DNA of 64,000 nt from Nemopilema nomurai (lineage: Eukaryota; Cnidaria; Scyphozoa; Rhizostomeae; Rhizostomatidae): assembly GCA_003864495.1 (NCBI GenBank), contig ML133410.1, positions 1,302,268 to 1,366,267 of the forward strand, written 5' to 3'. Below are positions 33,657-46,704 of this stretch, one piece after another. A program made the translations under genes and the position numbers. How positions within the stretch are numbered: the stretch's first letter is position 1; each line of letters starts with the position of its first letter. The notes beneath the pieces are model-generated. The model saw only the letters and a list, made by a program, of their open reading frames with translations. It ran no database searches and had not been told where the DNA came from.

Positions 33657-36600
33657 GCTACTCTTATCGATTCTAGCTTGATTGCATTAAAGTGCTTTTG
33701 GCGTCGATTTATGGTAGCCTTCCATATCGCCTGTTCATTCAGCAAATCGCTTTTCTGTATTGTAACTCCAAAGAATAAGAAACACAGCTATAATAGATGC
33801 ATGAAATAGAGCAGTTGCGCACTTAAGTCTATCAGCATTCATAAACTAGAGTAACTGTTATTATTTGGAAGTCTCTTAGAGACTATGAGCTTTCAGGTTT
33901 AGTAGAGACCATAAGCTCCAGCTCACCTGCTTTTCTACTGGTATTGTTTGTCAATCTGGATTTACTGTAATATACATCAACCATCATGATTGTTATCATT
34001 TATCGATTTCTTTAATAAAGATAATTGAATGAAACGTTGTACTTGAAGAACAAAAAGGAAGGGTCAAAAAGGAAAGCAAAAGTCCAAATTTGTTGTATAG
34101 TCTCCTAAAGGACTTTCTTATGAAAAAACCACAAATATTCCTAGCTTCTGGCAATAAATTGGTAGCACTACTTATAGTGAGACCCTGTATATTGTTCACC
34201 TTGAAATGTATCCAGGTATGTTGGTACAAATTCTGGGGTGACATGCCACTCTTAAGACGATGTAGCTCTGCCGTAAAAAGAATCAACTCTCGTCAAAGAA
34301 TTATCTTTTTTCAAATCTTGAGTTAGATTTTTAAGTAAACTTTTGAAATTGAATTAATAGAATTATTCCACACCAACTCAAAGCAATGTAGAACTAGAGA
34401 TCTATTTGCAGAAATAGGTGAGCAGAGAAACCATATTATTTGATGAAAGTTGCTTGTTACCCATAAGACTGGATTTATTCTACTTAACATCTACTTTACA
34501 AATTTTTTTTTTTTTAAAAACTTTCCACCAATCATCATAACTTGCCTAGCATACTGAAAATAATGGCCCATGACAATTCTAATTTCCATTAACTTGCATA
34601 ATCACATTGTCACTTCTAGTCTGTGCATTGGTCCTGCAAATTCTTACATCTACTTCACATTGTAATTGGACTTCTTCTAAATTTCCTGACCTACTAAATG
34701 TCTTAATACTTCATAGAAACAAGTAAAGCTCCAAGAATAAGTAACATATGGTTTAGAATGCTTTCCTTAACTATAAAATGGTCTGCAAAATCCGACCAAT
34801 GATTGGGACACATTTATAATGCTTTTTTTTCTTCTTCATAATGACTTGGACTAAAACCCCCAAAGTTTCAGCTCTGCACTTGAATATTGGATGACTTCTT
34901 TGCTGCAAAATGTTAACAGTTTAGATAGCAAATAATTAAACTAGAAAAATTAAGGGAAACTCTTGGCCTTTTTGAACACCTCAATGTTTTGACAGAAAAT
35001 TAGAAGTTACCATCAAAACTTCAGACATACAGTCTAACATATTTCCTGCTGACCACCCTTCCTTGCCACCTTATCAAAGGTGGAGCAGAGTGCTTCTTAC
35101 TGCAAGATGCTGTATGGCATCTTCTTTTACAATTTGTTTTGTACACTTTTCTTTTAGCTTAATGCAGAAGTTTAAACTTAAAACTATGATCATGTCTTAA
35201 ATACATCATCTTTGAAAACATTTGTTATTGATTAGCTGATTCACAAGCATCAATCCAATCACTGTAAACATCCACTGGCTCAGAAAGATCTGCATAATGT
35301 CAAGGATCTTCACACTGTGAACATATTATGAAAAATAGTCATTTTCTGGTCAAATATCTAGCATAAACAAATACTTTATGCATAGCTTGAAGATTATTTG
35401 GCTTACAACTAAAAGAGCTAAATCAAAACTTGAAATGTATTGCAGTGAAAAGATACATGTTATTGAAGTTTGGTAGTCTTCAGCACACACTCTACAGGAA
35501 ATGCTTCCAATATTTCTTGGCCTGTCCCTAAACAAAGAGGAAATTTTTGATTCTGTTCAAACAAAGCTAGAATTTCTATAATTATACTGCATTAATTGTA
35601 AAAGCCAAAATTGACCTTTTCAAACTTGATTCATGATATCTTTTACCAAGCAAACTAAACTCATCTTTATTAATAAATGTCTTGCTTGGGGAATTAAACT
35701 TCTAACCATGAAAACTGGCGTCTCCTGTCACGATTTCAGTGTCTTCTTGGCTGATTCCTTACATATTCAGGGTTTAACATTGTTTTCCAACGAAACTCCT
35801 GTGCATGCATCAAATATAATAAATAAGTTTCGTAGAATAATAAGATGTATTACATTTTGACATCACACGACTTCTCGTGGTTGCAAAATGGGCAGTTGAA
35901 CTGTGTTTCGAGAGTACCAAGAATCTTTTTCTTTGTCGGAGCTTTCCTTTTTGATCTCCGCCTTCCCATGACTTGAAAAACACTATTCCTTAACAACTTT
36001 CCAGGTCGTATACCATGGAATAAAGGCCTATTTTAACTGACTACGAAATCGCTTGTTCCTTTGCTCAATACTTTAGCTTGTTTGCGTATGATTTCCACTC
36101 TTCGTATGGTGTTGCCTTGTTACTCCATGTGTTCAACGGGAGCAATTTATGTTGCTGTTGTTGCTTCGAGGAGCCTCGCTTGCGGAGTATTTCTGCGAAT
36201 CAAGGAGGATTCAAAAACAAACCAAGATCATTGGAAAAGGTTGAGGCAACAGGATTTCTTACGAAGGATCTTAGAGAGTGCGGAAAAATAACCGACCCGA
36301 GCGGGACTCGAACTCACGACCCTTGACTTTGTACACCAAGTGCTCATTGGTGTTGTGAACCAGGCAAAAAACAGGCGTGGCTGGTAGATTAGTGGAGGAG
36401 GGTCAAACTGCGGTCCCCAGTTTCATTGGGAAGTGCCCATTTTTGCAAGCTCCTTGCATTTTGAAGCCTTTATACCTTTGGTACAAAAGCAAACTTGCCC
36501 AAAGATTGCATACACTTTCCTAGCAACCATATATTTTGGTGCACAGTTATGTGAGCCCTTGTACTTTTAATAAACATAAGCTATTTTCTGTCGATCTATT

Positions 36601-36978
36601 CATTAATCGGTGCAAGCCAGTATTGATACTGTGTTACCCAAGCATGTCCCCTCTAACAGATGATAAGAGCTTTTAGTTATCGGTAGTCTATTCTGGGAGT
36701 CGTGGACCTAGTCATGGGGGTAGCAATATGGAAGGCACAAGCCTGGGACAATCAAAGTTATTTCGCTTCTACCGCCGACTATTCGGACAGGCTCTAACCT
36801 GCAACTGCATGTGTCAGCTCTTTCTATTCTATATGTGTCATTTTTATATGAATGAAAAATTAAAACTCTAAGCCGGCACCTGTAGGGTGGGACGTGAATA
36901 ATGCATGCGTGTACTAAACCAGGCTCTAGGTTCAATGAGATTTCAACGTAAATCCATTTTTGAAGCAATCCAAACGCT
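33657..36978. other. AT-rich intergenic DNA
   Basis: Long AT-rich stretch with short open frames only, none with a recognisable domain or paired splice sites. The only structured piece I can point to is the tRNA-like fragment near 36.3 kb, listed separately. Confidence 0.5.
36270..36400 (-). repeat. tRNA-derived SINE-like fragment (minus strand)
   Basis: On the minus strand the segment reads GGGTCGTGAGTTCGAGTCCC followed by GCTCGGGTCGG, a good tRNA T-arm with a B-box (GAGTTCGAGTCCC). Upstream D-arm sequence is weak and no full cloverleaf can be folded by eye. It is most likely a SINE 5' end or tRNA relic rather than a working tRNA gene. Confidence 0.4.
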
Positions 36979-39900
36979 GTGAGAATGCCTTGCCACCTCT
37001 TGACCGTCATCACTTTCCAGTGCATTGTCATCTTTTGCTTCTTTGCAATGGCTTCTGTTGCCGATGACCGCGCTGCGGTAGCTGTGCAGCTGATCGAAAG
37101 AAACAGCACCATCGAAGCGGAGGAGGTCAGAAAGCTGAATGCATCCAAGCTGGAGGTGGCGACCATGATGTCCCAATGTCCGGCTGTCATCTACTTGGGC
37201 AATCAAAGGCAAAATATTTCTGCTTCCATGGTAATTTTTTCCATATCTTGTTTCTTCTTTTTTGCAAATTAACGGGCAATTTAATTTTGATAATAAAATC
37301 TAGATGTCAAAGGGAAAGTCTGTTTGTTTGAAGTCATCATCGTAAGCAGGAAATCCTGCAATTAGGGTGCGGATGTCAAAAAGCGCTGCTGGTAAGCCGA
37401 TTCTGTCTCATAACCTCAAACATCTCCTCGTTAAAAGCCAACCAAAGACCTAAATAGGCATCGTTTTCATATCGCTTTGTCAATGGCAAATTTCTCTTCT
37501 TTGAAACATTGTCGCATTTTTTCGTGCGCATGGACTCTGTTTCTAATCAGCAATGCATTGACTGGAGTAATTGCGTTAAATGGAAAGAAAAATGTTTGTA
37601 ACTCTATTCTAGACGGAAGAAGAGTTTCCTTTTCGAACTGAACATAGCTAGCAACATACAGTTTGTTGAGGGGCATTTGATTAAGAGCAGGTTCCCTAAT
37701 TGGGAACGATTAAGAATTTGTGAATGAAAATGTATGACACGTAAAAAGTCTTCCCTTTGTTGTAAACATGCTTAGGCAAACAAGCAAGCCAAATTGTATT
37801 TTGATACTTAGTAGTTGTACTTAAAATGGCTCACAAATTTGCTAAATACACTGGGCGGCATCACTGTTGCAATGCATGCAGAATATGCCATTTCAAACTT
37901 CTTGTAGTAAAATACTTAACAACAGCAAATATCTGTGGAAACATAATATTTGCACGCTTAAAGCACTTATTCGTCTGACACTTCTCGGAGTAAGCAAATA
38001 TTGGAAAATTATCAGAGCTGACGAAATAAATAGCCAGTTACGGATAGAAAATATTGAAGGGTTGTATACAGAACGACTTCGTTCTTTCACTTGGACTTTT
38101 CTAGAAGAAGTGGTGGAGTGGATGCTGATTGGTCATTAGACAGCCAATCATGCGTTCTCCTTACAACCCTCTAGTGTTTCTGCTGGTTCCTGTCATTGTG
38201 GGTTATCTCATTTCAATCGCTCTTAATAGGCTGCTTCTACTAAATATCCCGGATTGCTTTGTAGATCGCCAATGTCACATTAGATGCCGGGTCCCTTCAT
38301 GCAGCCTCTGTCGTCGAATCGTAAGTCAAGGCACTATAAACATCAATTTCACTGTCAACATTTGAGCTCACTACCATAATATATTTTACTTCTTTGCTCA
38401 CTTGTAATTTCTCAATCTATCAATGCCATTGTTGTTTTGTAATACATATGAACAAGTTATCATAATCCACCAAATAAACAACCTGGACATTGATTGCCTA
38501 ACCAGTTAGTTTCCTTGCAGAATAAGCAGCGGAGGCAATCGTGAAGCCATGTTGCAGCTAAACATGTCCTTCCCAATGGAACCTGACACTTTTTCAGGGA
38601 TACGTTCCGGCTTAACTGGCAATCTCGTTTCACTTCACTTCAAGGCATTTGCTGTCAATAACTTCACGCAAGGTAATTTTGAGGCACTTGCCAAAACCTA
38701 GGGAAGTCATATAAGTTACACCTGCATCCAAAAAATGAGCAAATTAGAAGAGATGAAAAAAGGAGGAATTCACTAAAGAAGTAATAAAGGAAATTGGAAA
38801 GAACTTTAAAGTCACTTCAGAACTGACATAATTAGACCTTGGAGCATTTACTCTGAAGACTTACAGCTATCTTCAGGTCCCACTATTCTGGTTGACTCGA
38901 TTATACAAAGATACAAAGTCATTGTATCATTCAGAAAAGTGTACATTCTAGACAGGTTCTTTCAGGTCCTGACACCAACAGAAAGGGGTTGGGAGAGGTT
39001 TCCAATTTTTTTCACCGGATTCTGTGATTTAGACTTGATGAGTGGGAGAAAACGTTGATCAAATGAACTACGAAAAGTGCTTGCTTCGATTTCGCCTTCC
39101 TTCTGTTACCTGAACAGTCGAATCAAAACTCAAAACTCGGGTGTTTTGGAGAAGCAAACAACACCAGCATATGTTTTCTAATTACCTCAATTCACGAAAC
39201 CTAAAAATTGCGCACCCATCGCCCCACTTAATTTTGTATGGAAGATGATCCGAAAACCACAACTCAGCAACATAAAGCTTTGGATGTCACTTGTCGTCGA
39301 AAGACTACAAGTTGACGTGTTGTAACGATTTCAAGGTACTTTGCTCAGGAAGTGCTGGCACTGGGCAGAACAAAGGTGTTCTTCTATTTGCGTAAAAGAC
39401 ATCTTCTATAATCCAAAGCGAAATTTTTATTCATAGGCTACTGTGGCGTTCCTAGATGTCCCGTTGATGACATGTGCGTGGAAAAGATGTCATTGGCTGA
39501 TGTCGAAAGTAGCATTAAGCGATGGAAGAAAGCGAGCACCAACTGGCGACCTGCGTGTCAAATGGTTAGTTGCAAACCGATGTTGTTTGCTTCAAAGTCA
39601 TTAATAATGAATCTTCAAGAACATCAATAATTAAAGAGTATTTTTTCAGTTCAGCTGTTAAGCCCTTCTGAGATTTTTGCTAGCTTAACATCTCGAAAAT
39701 GGGCGGTAAAAACAGTTTCTCGATTGACTGCAACTATTATTGATTATTGATTGATTACTTAATTGCAATTTTTTCGATATCTTCACTTTTGTCACGAGTT
39801 GTTCTACTCCAACGGTGGTTTAAGCAATCAACTATAACTTGGTCCTACTTTACATCGAAATTTCGTTTTTTTAAAGTTCAAGGATGTCTAACTTGCAAAA

Positions 39901-41854
39901 CCCGATGCACCCCATTTTCAAGATAGCTCACTGCAAAATGGAATTGCCAGTTTCGCTAATGAAAACAGATAAAGCCCTGTCAAGTGTCTACATTTCTTGT
40001 CTCAAGTTTCAAGTCCGCAGCTTCCAAAAAATCTGTTCACCTTTATCTCTGTACAACGACGTCCAATATTGCAAATGGCAAATTAATCTGCTGTGACAAA
40101 CGTCGAGTAGTCGCATTGAAATTACCATCTACCATTCTTTTAACTGCTTGAAAATCATAAACGCAAATCAAGAAAGACTTTTACTTCTCATGATGTATGC
40201 ATTGAATTGATGCAGTTTACTCCATCAACGACTACAACCTTGTACGTACGTAGTTTGAGAAATGCCTTTCCTACAAAAATTGGAAAGCGAATGGGATTAG
40301 CTATTGCTGGTATTTTCATACTCTTGTAATCTAGTTTGAATTTATAGAACAACCGTGCATGATGCCTTTACGCTTTGCAAGTATTGTTCGCAATTAAGCA
40401 TTTGATTCATCACTGTTTTTGCAAAGAAGTTTACACAAAAATGACCTAAAAATATGATATTTCATTATGGGCTTCTTCTTCTTTCCTTGAAATATTATTC
40501 CATTACACGACCGCTCTTAAATGCATTTTCTTCTTATCCACAAATTCATTGCTTAAATCAATTACAGTAAATGCATTTTATCTTTCAATCAAAGTCGCTA
40601 CAGAATTGACGATGCTGCACATCTTGCAAATTATCTACACTAAATACCTTTTAATCATCTAGTCGAAACGATTTTGGTGACTGGATGCTCTGTTGCAATA
40701 CCATTTTATTGATCATTTGGTTTCAAGTCTCAAGTCAAAGGATAATTCTTGCTTTATTGTTCAGGGCTCTATTCTTATACACGAGGGGACTGGATTCATG
40801 AAGAATATTGGCTTCCTTCTCATTGGGTAAGTAAGGGCCATCTTAGTCACCAACTCATTCTCGCTTGTTCTCCGTTAACGTTGAAAGTATGCATTTTACT
40901 TGAAGGAATCAGAATCCCTGAAACTCATTCTGCGTCTTTGTAGGAAGCAGTTGATGCTGAATGCAACAATCTCGCTTGCTGATTGGTCAAACGACTTGCC
41001 TGCGCAGCTGTTCAAGGGATTCTCGAACATCAACGTCACACTTGCCGGCATCTCGCTTGTCTTGACGTATCAGAAAAGTAGGTGCTGTTAGATGACGTAC
41101 AACGAAACGAATCGATACGTTTAACAAATATAAAACAGGTTTATAAGAGGGAACCGTCCTTGCAGGGCTCCGGTCTAAAATGAAGCTACAGTGTGGCAAC
41201 TCATCAGGATTAAGACCTAGGTGTTCTCGGCTGCAATGATACTCCTTGCACCTGGTCTATTGTAACTTCTAGGCACAGGCTCAAAGTAGCTGCAACGAAT
41301 CCCACATATGAAAATGATTCACGGTTTCCATGACAATGAAAGCATTGATTAGCCCTTTGTATTTATACACGAGTATGATTTCATGTACTACGTGCTGACG
41401 AAAACAACACACCTTTACTCAAAGTTAAACCTAAATAATTGGCAAGGATAAGAGAAGAAGCTACGCAGCAATCCCACTTCTCTTCTTTATTTTCAAATTG
41501 TCTATTCATTGGGAGACTGGTATAGGGCAACCTTTAGTTGATTACTAGCAACATCAATATTAATTCGATAAGAAAGCCATTTCCTATCACACACTTTTTG
41601 GTTTTCTAGCTGTTCTACGATTGATGAGTTATTTCTTCTTCGTAGGTAAACCTGGTAGCAATGTGAATTGGTTTCAGAGCACCGAAGGCCTCGTAAACTT
41701 GACTCTCATGGGTATCCTCGGCTTCAACTTCCTAGTTATCATATTCGCCTTGCTGTTCTGCGCATGCAACAGATCTAAACGCGCGTTTGAAAGGGAAATC
41801 TGGGATTATGCCTCCTCGCGTAAAAATGTTGACAAGGACGAAGAACCATGGTAA
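36979..41854 (+). CDS. Unrecognised single-pass membrane glycoprotein
   Basis: Seven exons join in phase to 330 codons: 36979-37230, 38265-38320, 38521-38672, 39437-39564, 40765-40826, 40944-41077, 41646-41854. The N-terminus (LLTVITFQCIVIFCFFAMASVA) is a signal peptide. The ectodomain of about 235 residues has N-x-S/T sites (NST, NIS, NVT, NMS, NFT, NAT, NVT) and a Cys cluster (YCGVPRCPVDDMC). One membrane helix near residues 275-302 (LTLMGILGFNFLVIIFALLFCACN) is followed by a short charged tail ending DKDEEPW. This predicts a type I surface or secretory-pathway protein. I do not recognise the family. MRMP or the MPCH two codons later could be the start. Neighbours give no functional hint. 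Confidence 0.72.
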
Positions 41855-44800
41855 TCCGTCGATAATTCTGGACACAGTTACTACGAAGCTATGGCTGTGC
41901 ATGACGATATTTTATTGCCCTGAACAATTTACTATTTTGTTTAGCTGAAACTGCGTTGTAACAGAATGTGGAAATGGCAAGAGGGACACTGCGTTTTTTG
42001 AAGAACTTGAAAACGAGGTTCACCAGGTCTGATTCCACTATTCTGGCATATCAAAACTTCGCTAGTGCCCGCGTTGCCTTTTCCAGTTTCTATAGCACTG
42101 TTATTGCTATAAGTATTACAGCTTCGTCTCTATAATACTTAAAGAAACCCAATGGAATAACTCGTTCGTGTTACAAGCAATGAACGAGTGGCATGGCAGC
42201 TACAATCGACATGACTTTACATAGATTTAGTAGACCAAGTTTATTGAAGATGCACTTAATATCAATTGGTAATGCAGTCTGAGCTCGCATTTGATTTCAT
42301 CCTTGAGCAAATTATGATTGGCAAACGTTGAATAGTGAAAAGTTTTGTTAGTGGTTTGACAAATTTGATGTTTAACATTAAATGTTGAATAGGCTCAGTC
42401 TGAGTCTCTAAAGATTGGGTTTTTATAAGCAGTAGTTTACCGTAGTGTATCCAAGCCCTGACAGGGTTTTCAGGTGTGTTGATATTTAAATATTTAAATG
42501 AACTGCCTCGCGTGCTTCAAATGCCCAAGTTCTTGAGCTTCAAGCTTTTGCCGAGAACTGATGAAGAGTTCATCTTGTTGGGAAATTCATGGCATCATCA
42601 AGGTAAAACAATGAGAGAGCTCTTAATGAATGTACCGTGTAATCCATTATGGTCCCTGTTTGATTCTCATTCAACGAACAGAGAACTCGGAGTCAGGGAA
42701 GTGTCAGAAAAGACGGGTGGTGACTTTTACTGAGCTTATCGTAGCTAAACAAATTGAAACAAACTACATTCTTAAATACGCATCACTAGGTTAACATCAG
42801 ATGAAGCGAGACATCACGATGAGGTGTGCGATAGCGAGGTGACGAGAGACATGAATGATGGGATGGTTATTAGTCAGACAAACGGTGAAAATGGATATTG
42901 AAGACGTGTGCTGAAAGAATGAGAAAGAAAATAGCAGCGTGAATAACGTTTGTATGAATTAAAACAAGCAAGTCACTACAAGCTCTCCCCATATTTGAAT
43001 TCAGGCCAGTCAAAGAAAAAGAGACGATGGGCCTGCAGATGTCCCTTGCGCAGAAATGCCCCTATAGTGGCACACATGCACAAAACAGGACTCATTATCA
43101 CTTTGCTGTTTATCACCTGTACCTGAGTTGTGCTTAGATTATGGTTATTGCACAAAATTCTCTTCCATGCTCATTTACGCAACACTAACGCGTGAAGTTT
43201 CTGTTCAAGTGCCTCTTAGTATAATGTTTGTTTTGAGCGGAAAGCAAAGTGAAGCATTTTAGGTAGCTTAGAGACCCTATCATTTCTGCAAATTTGACAG
43301 AAATTCGCAAAAGCTTCCACAGACGAAAGGGAGCTCGGTTCCACAGCATCAGACTTCCCCACCCTTTCCGGAATGCTTCATCGAAATCGGCTTTTCGAGT
43401 CCCGCGGGCAACCGCGGTACCTGACGTAATAGCCATATGTGAGCCAAGCCGCGTGGTGGAAGCTTCTCTGCAATTCTGAACATCGTTCTGCATGTGCTTG
43501 GTGGCATGAGTAGGTGATACAAGCTTGGAACAGAAAGGGTAATCGCAAAAAGGTAAATTTATTGAATCTTCCTGACTTTAAATGCCATATAGTTTATTAT
43601 TGACTGATATGTTCCAGAATAGTGACAGTAACAGAAGAAATTACTCAACCTAGGTTGGGTTGTTAGGCCATGTGTTGCGTTCTAGTTTCCTGAAGACCAG
43701 TTCCCGGATGATCGTTAAACTTACTCCGGTATGTTAAAGAATTCTGTCACTTAGTTCTAAATTTTTTGTAAATATGTGGATCGACTTTCTGGAATCTAGA
43801 TTTCTCAAAATAAGCTAGCCAACTGCAGTAGAAAGCCCGTACATTCACTCAATCCAGTCTTGTGAGCACCAAAGGCGTCCCTCTTTCTTTTGATATTTCA
43901 CCCCTCTCATTTTCCGTTTTATTTTGCTGTCGGTTTGGCTATCAGTGTTGAGTTTTCGAGATATTGACACGATGCAAGGGAAGTCGGACTGATTGTAGAA
44001 ATATTATGGCTAAATATTGCTTTTGGTTTTGCAATGCCAAAAAGCGAAGTTTGAATTTTTTTAAAAAAAGGATTGCCAATGAATTTTTGGGAGCAGCCTT
44101 ACGTAAATTTAGATTCTTGTCACGATAAAGTTGAGAGCAAATTCAAAAAAATTGCAGTGGGTGGGGATGACACATAAGAGAATGAATCATGTTTCTAAAA
44201 TAATGTTTGAAGTTGTGATATAAAAGTGATTTGAAGTGAAGAATTTTGTATGTGAAGACACAGCCCAATTTGAGGAAAATGTTTATACAAGTGAGTTGTC
44301 AGGATAGCCAAAGTAGTCTTTACTCATTAATTTTATTGTGGAATTGATGGCAAAATCAAGAATTCTGTTTCTTGATTTTGCCATCAAATGAGAATACCAT
44401 GCCCAATGCCTGGCAAGCTTTATAGGTTAAACAGAAAGGAGTCTGTGTTTTCTCGAGATCTTGCTATAGAATGAAATATGAAGTTGCTCTTGCCAACTAG
44501 TTTAACAATAGTTTGATCATTGTAAATGGGCAGCGCCTAAATGAAATAAATTGGCTGGAAAACACACACATATATATTTATGAAAAGTTTAATAAAGGGC
44601 ACTTTTGAAGATTGCAGTTGAGGAAGGAACCAACTTTTGGTGACATGTTTTGGAGATGGAGGAGAAGTTAGCTCTTTTGACTTTTTTAAGTGACACCCTG
44701 AATTTAATTTTTTTACACAACAAGGTGCTAATGTAAGGAAGGACAATAATGCTCTTCTTAGCACACTTCTAGTTACTGAGGCACACTTGGAAGTTTCAGT

Positions 44801-46704
44801 CATTACATGAAACATCAATAGCTGTTATATTTAGCCAACAGCTGTTTGTCGTATCCTGGCACATTCTTTTTCATTAAGTGGAAGATGTGTTTTGCCTCAA
44901 GTAAAGACTCAGTTTCTATGTATATATATGCACTCTTGTATATATGCAGCTAAACAGTTACATTTCTGAGTAGAGCATTAATTTCCAGTAGATAAATGAA
45001 TATATTTTATTGATCAAAAAAGAGAGGCAAAAAGGAATGAGGAAAAGAATAACACAGCATGGTAGAAAGAGAGATAGTTAGTGATGACAAGCCAACTAAC
45101 TTCAATGCCCTTCAAACTTGATGATTTACAAAAGGATGTTTGTATATGATTTTCTGGGAAATCACTATGTAGCATATTGCTAAAGAATCCAGGATGTTAT
45201 TTCTAAAAGCAGATTCAAAGGCAATGAATGCTCTCTAGACAAGTTCAGCAAAGGAAGCTTGAAGAGGCAATCCTGATTTTGATTAGCTGTTTGTAATGAT
45301 ATACATTCTTTAGTAAGCCCTCCAAAAATCTGTCAGTTGACAAGGGAATTATTGCTTGTCAAGGCTGTTTCAGTATATGCAGTAAACACCTAAAGCCCAA
45401 CAATGTGAGGAGTGAGAGCTCTTTGCTCATTCCATAAAAGGATAGATTTTAAACATTGCCAAGGGAAGGCAAATAAACCTGATAAAGCCAGGACATAATC
45501 AGCAACATCATGTCTACGCTGGCCATTTTTCCTTCTCAATTATTGGAAGTTTATGAATTAAAAGAGATTCAAAAGACATTAAAACAATATATTTACAGAC
45601 CTCTCTCTTAGTTTTTTAGTGGATGCGTGCTCAAATGCGCACCTTGTCTTGCTAAGGCACCTGTTTTACCAAAAACTATTCACATTAAAGACTAGGCAAA
45701 AACGACATGTTTTCGTGTGTACACCAAATCAAAACTACCATTGTCTTCCCATTCCTTTCTTCGGTTTTTGATCTGAGTGCACCTTAAACAAAGTGGCTTG
45801 TGTATTTAGTTTTGATACAGTTTGTAGAAAAAAAAGAAGTGAATTGGATCTCAGCTGATTTTACTTGAAACTCCAAAGAAAAACTGCATGCCAAATGAAG
45901 GGTGCAGGGCAGGAAGAAATGGAGAAACCAGATAAGGCAGCTGTTGTTGCAAAGTAAAATGAAGGCATGTTTGTCATGGATTCATCTTTACAGGTCATGC
46001 TATCCAATGGGGTGGAAGGGACATTGCTGGTACAAATATGTATTAGTGAATAAATGTTTGCAAGTGCCTTTTATCATTTAAAAGAAAACAAATAATATAT
46101 ACAAAGGCTAAATAAAAATAGCATGATTTCCAGTATCAATTCTCTTAAAGAATACCTAACAATGCAAACTTTTTCCTTTTTTATCTTGCTCTATTTTTGC
46201 TTTCTTCTTGTTTGTTTTTTGTTTCTTCTTTTGTTCAAGATTTGTTTCTTGGTTTTTTACTGGGTATATACATTCCTTTTTAATGACAAGTATCATAGTT
46301 TAAATTTCTTCTGAAATTGGCAGCCGTACAGTTATCCTCTATATGCCTAAGTATATCTATGCCTATGTTTGTACTGCAAAAACCTGAAATGGAAACAACA
46401 AGAAGCCAAAAAGCTAGGCTCCTCAAAAATGTGGAAAGAGCCATTTAAGTAAGGAGCTAATCAATTAGTGAAATATCTAATATTTGTAACTATACTGTTG
46501 TAAATACTCTGTTTGGTGTTTTGATTTGTGGTAAAAGTGTGCTGTCACTGTTTAAATTGTTCCAATACCTGCTAGCTTCATATACGATAGTTATGCTTTT
46601 GATGATAATAAAAAGTTATGACTTTGTGTTAATAATTTATACTTGTACATTTATACTCAATTCATTATACTCAAACAATTTTAAAATACTGCTTTTATAG
46701 AAAG
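41855..46704. other. Intergenic and BTF3 5' region
   Basis: About 4.85 kb without a supportable coding exon. A GC-richer patch at about 43,280-43,480 could be a promoter or untranslated first exon of BTF3, whose coding exon 1 follows an acceptor-like TTTTATAG and so probably has an upstream non-coding exon. The stretch also holds the perfect hairpin near 44.36 kb and T-rich, low-complexity DNA near 46.2 kb. Confidence 0.5.
44344..44387. repeat. Perfect 17-bp inverted repeat (hairpin)
   Basis: TTGATGGCAAAATCAAG (44344-44360), a 10-base spacer AATTCTGTTT, then the exact reverse complement (44371-44387). There is no mismatch in the stem. It is not near an identified coding exon. Confidence 0.9.

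Noticed and set aside
43185..43493. Minus-strand 102-codon open frame in a GC-rich patch
   Set aside because: No domain or splice context; the GC-rich patch is better explained as promoter or untranslated first-exon DNA.
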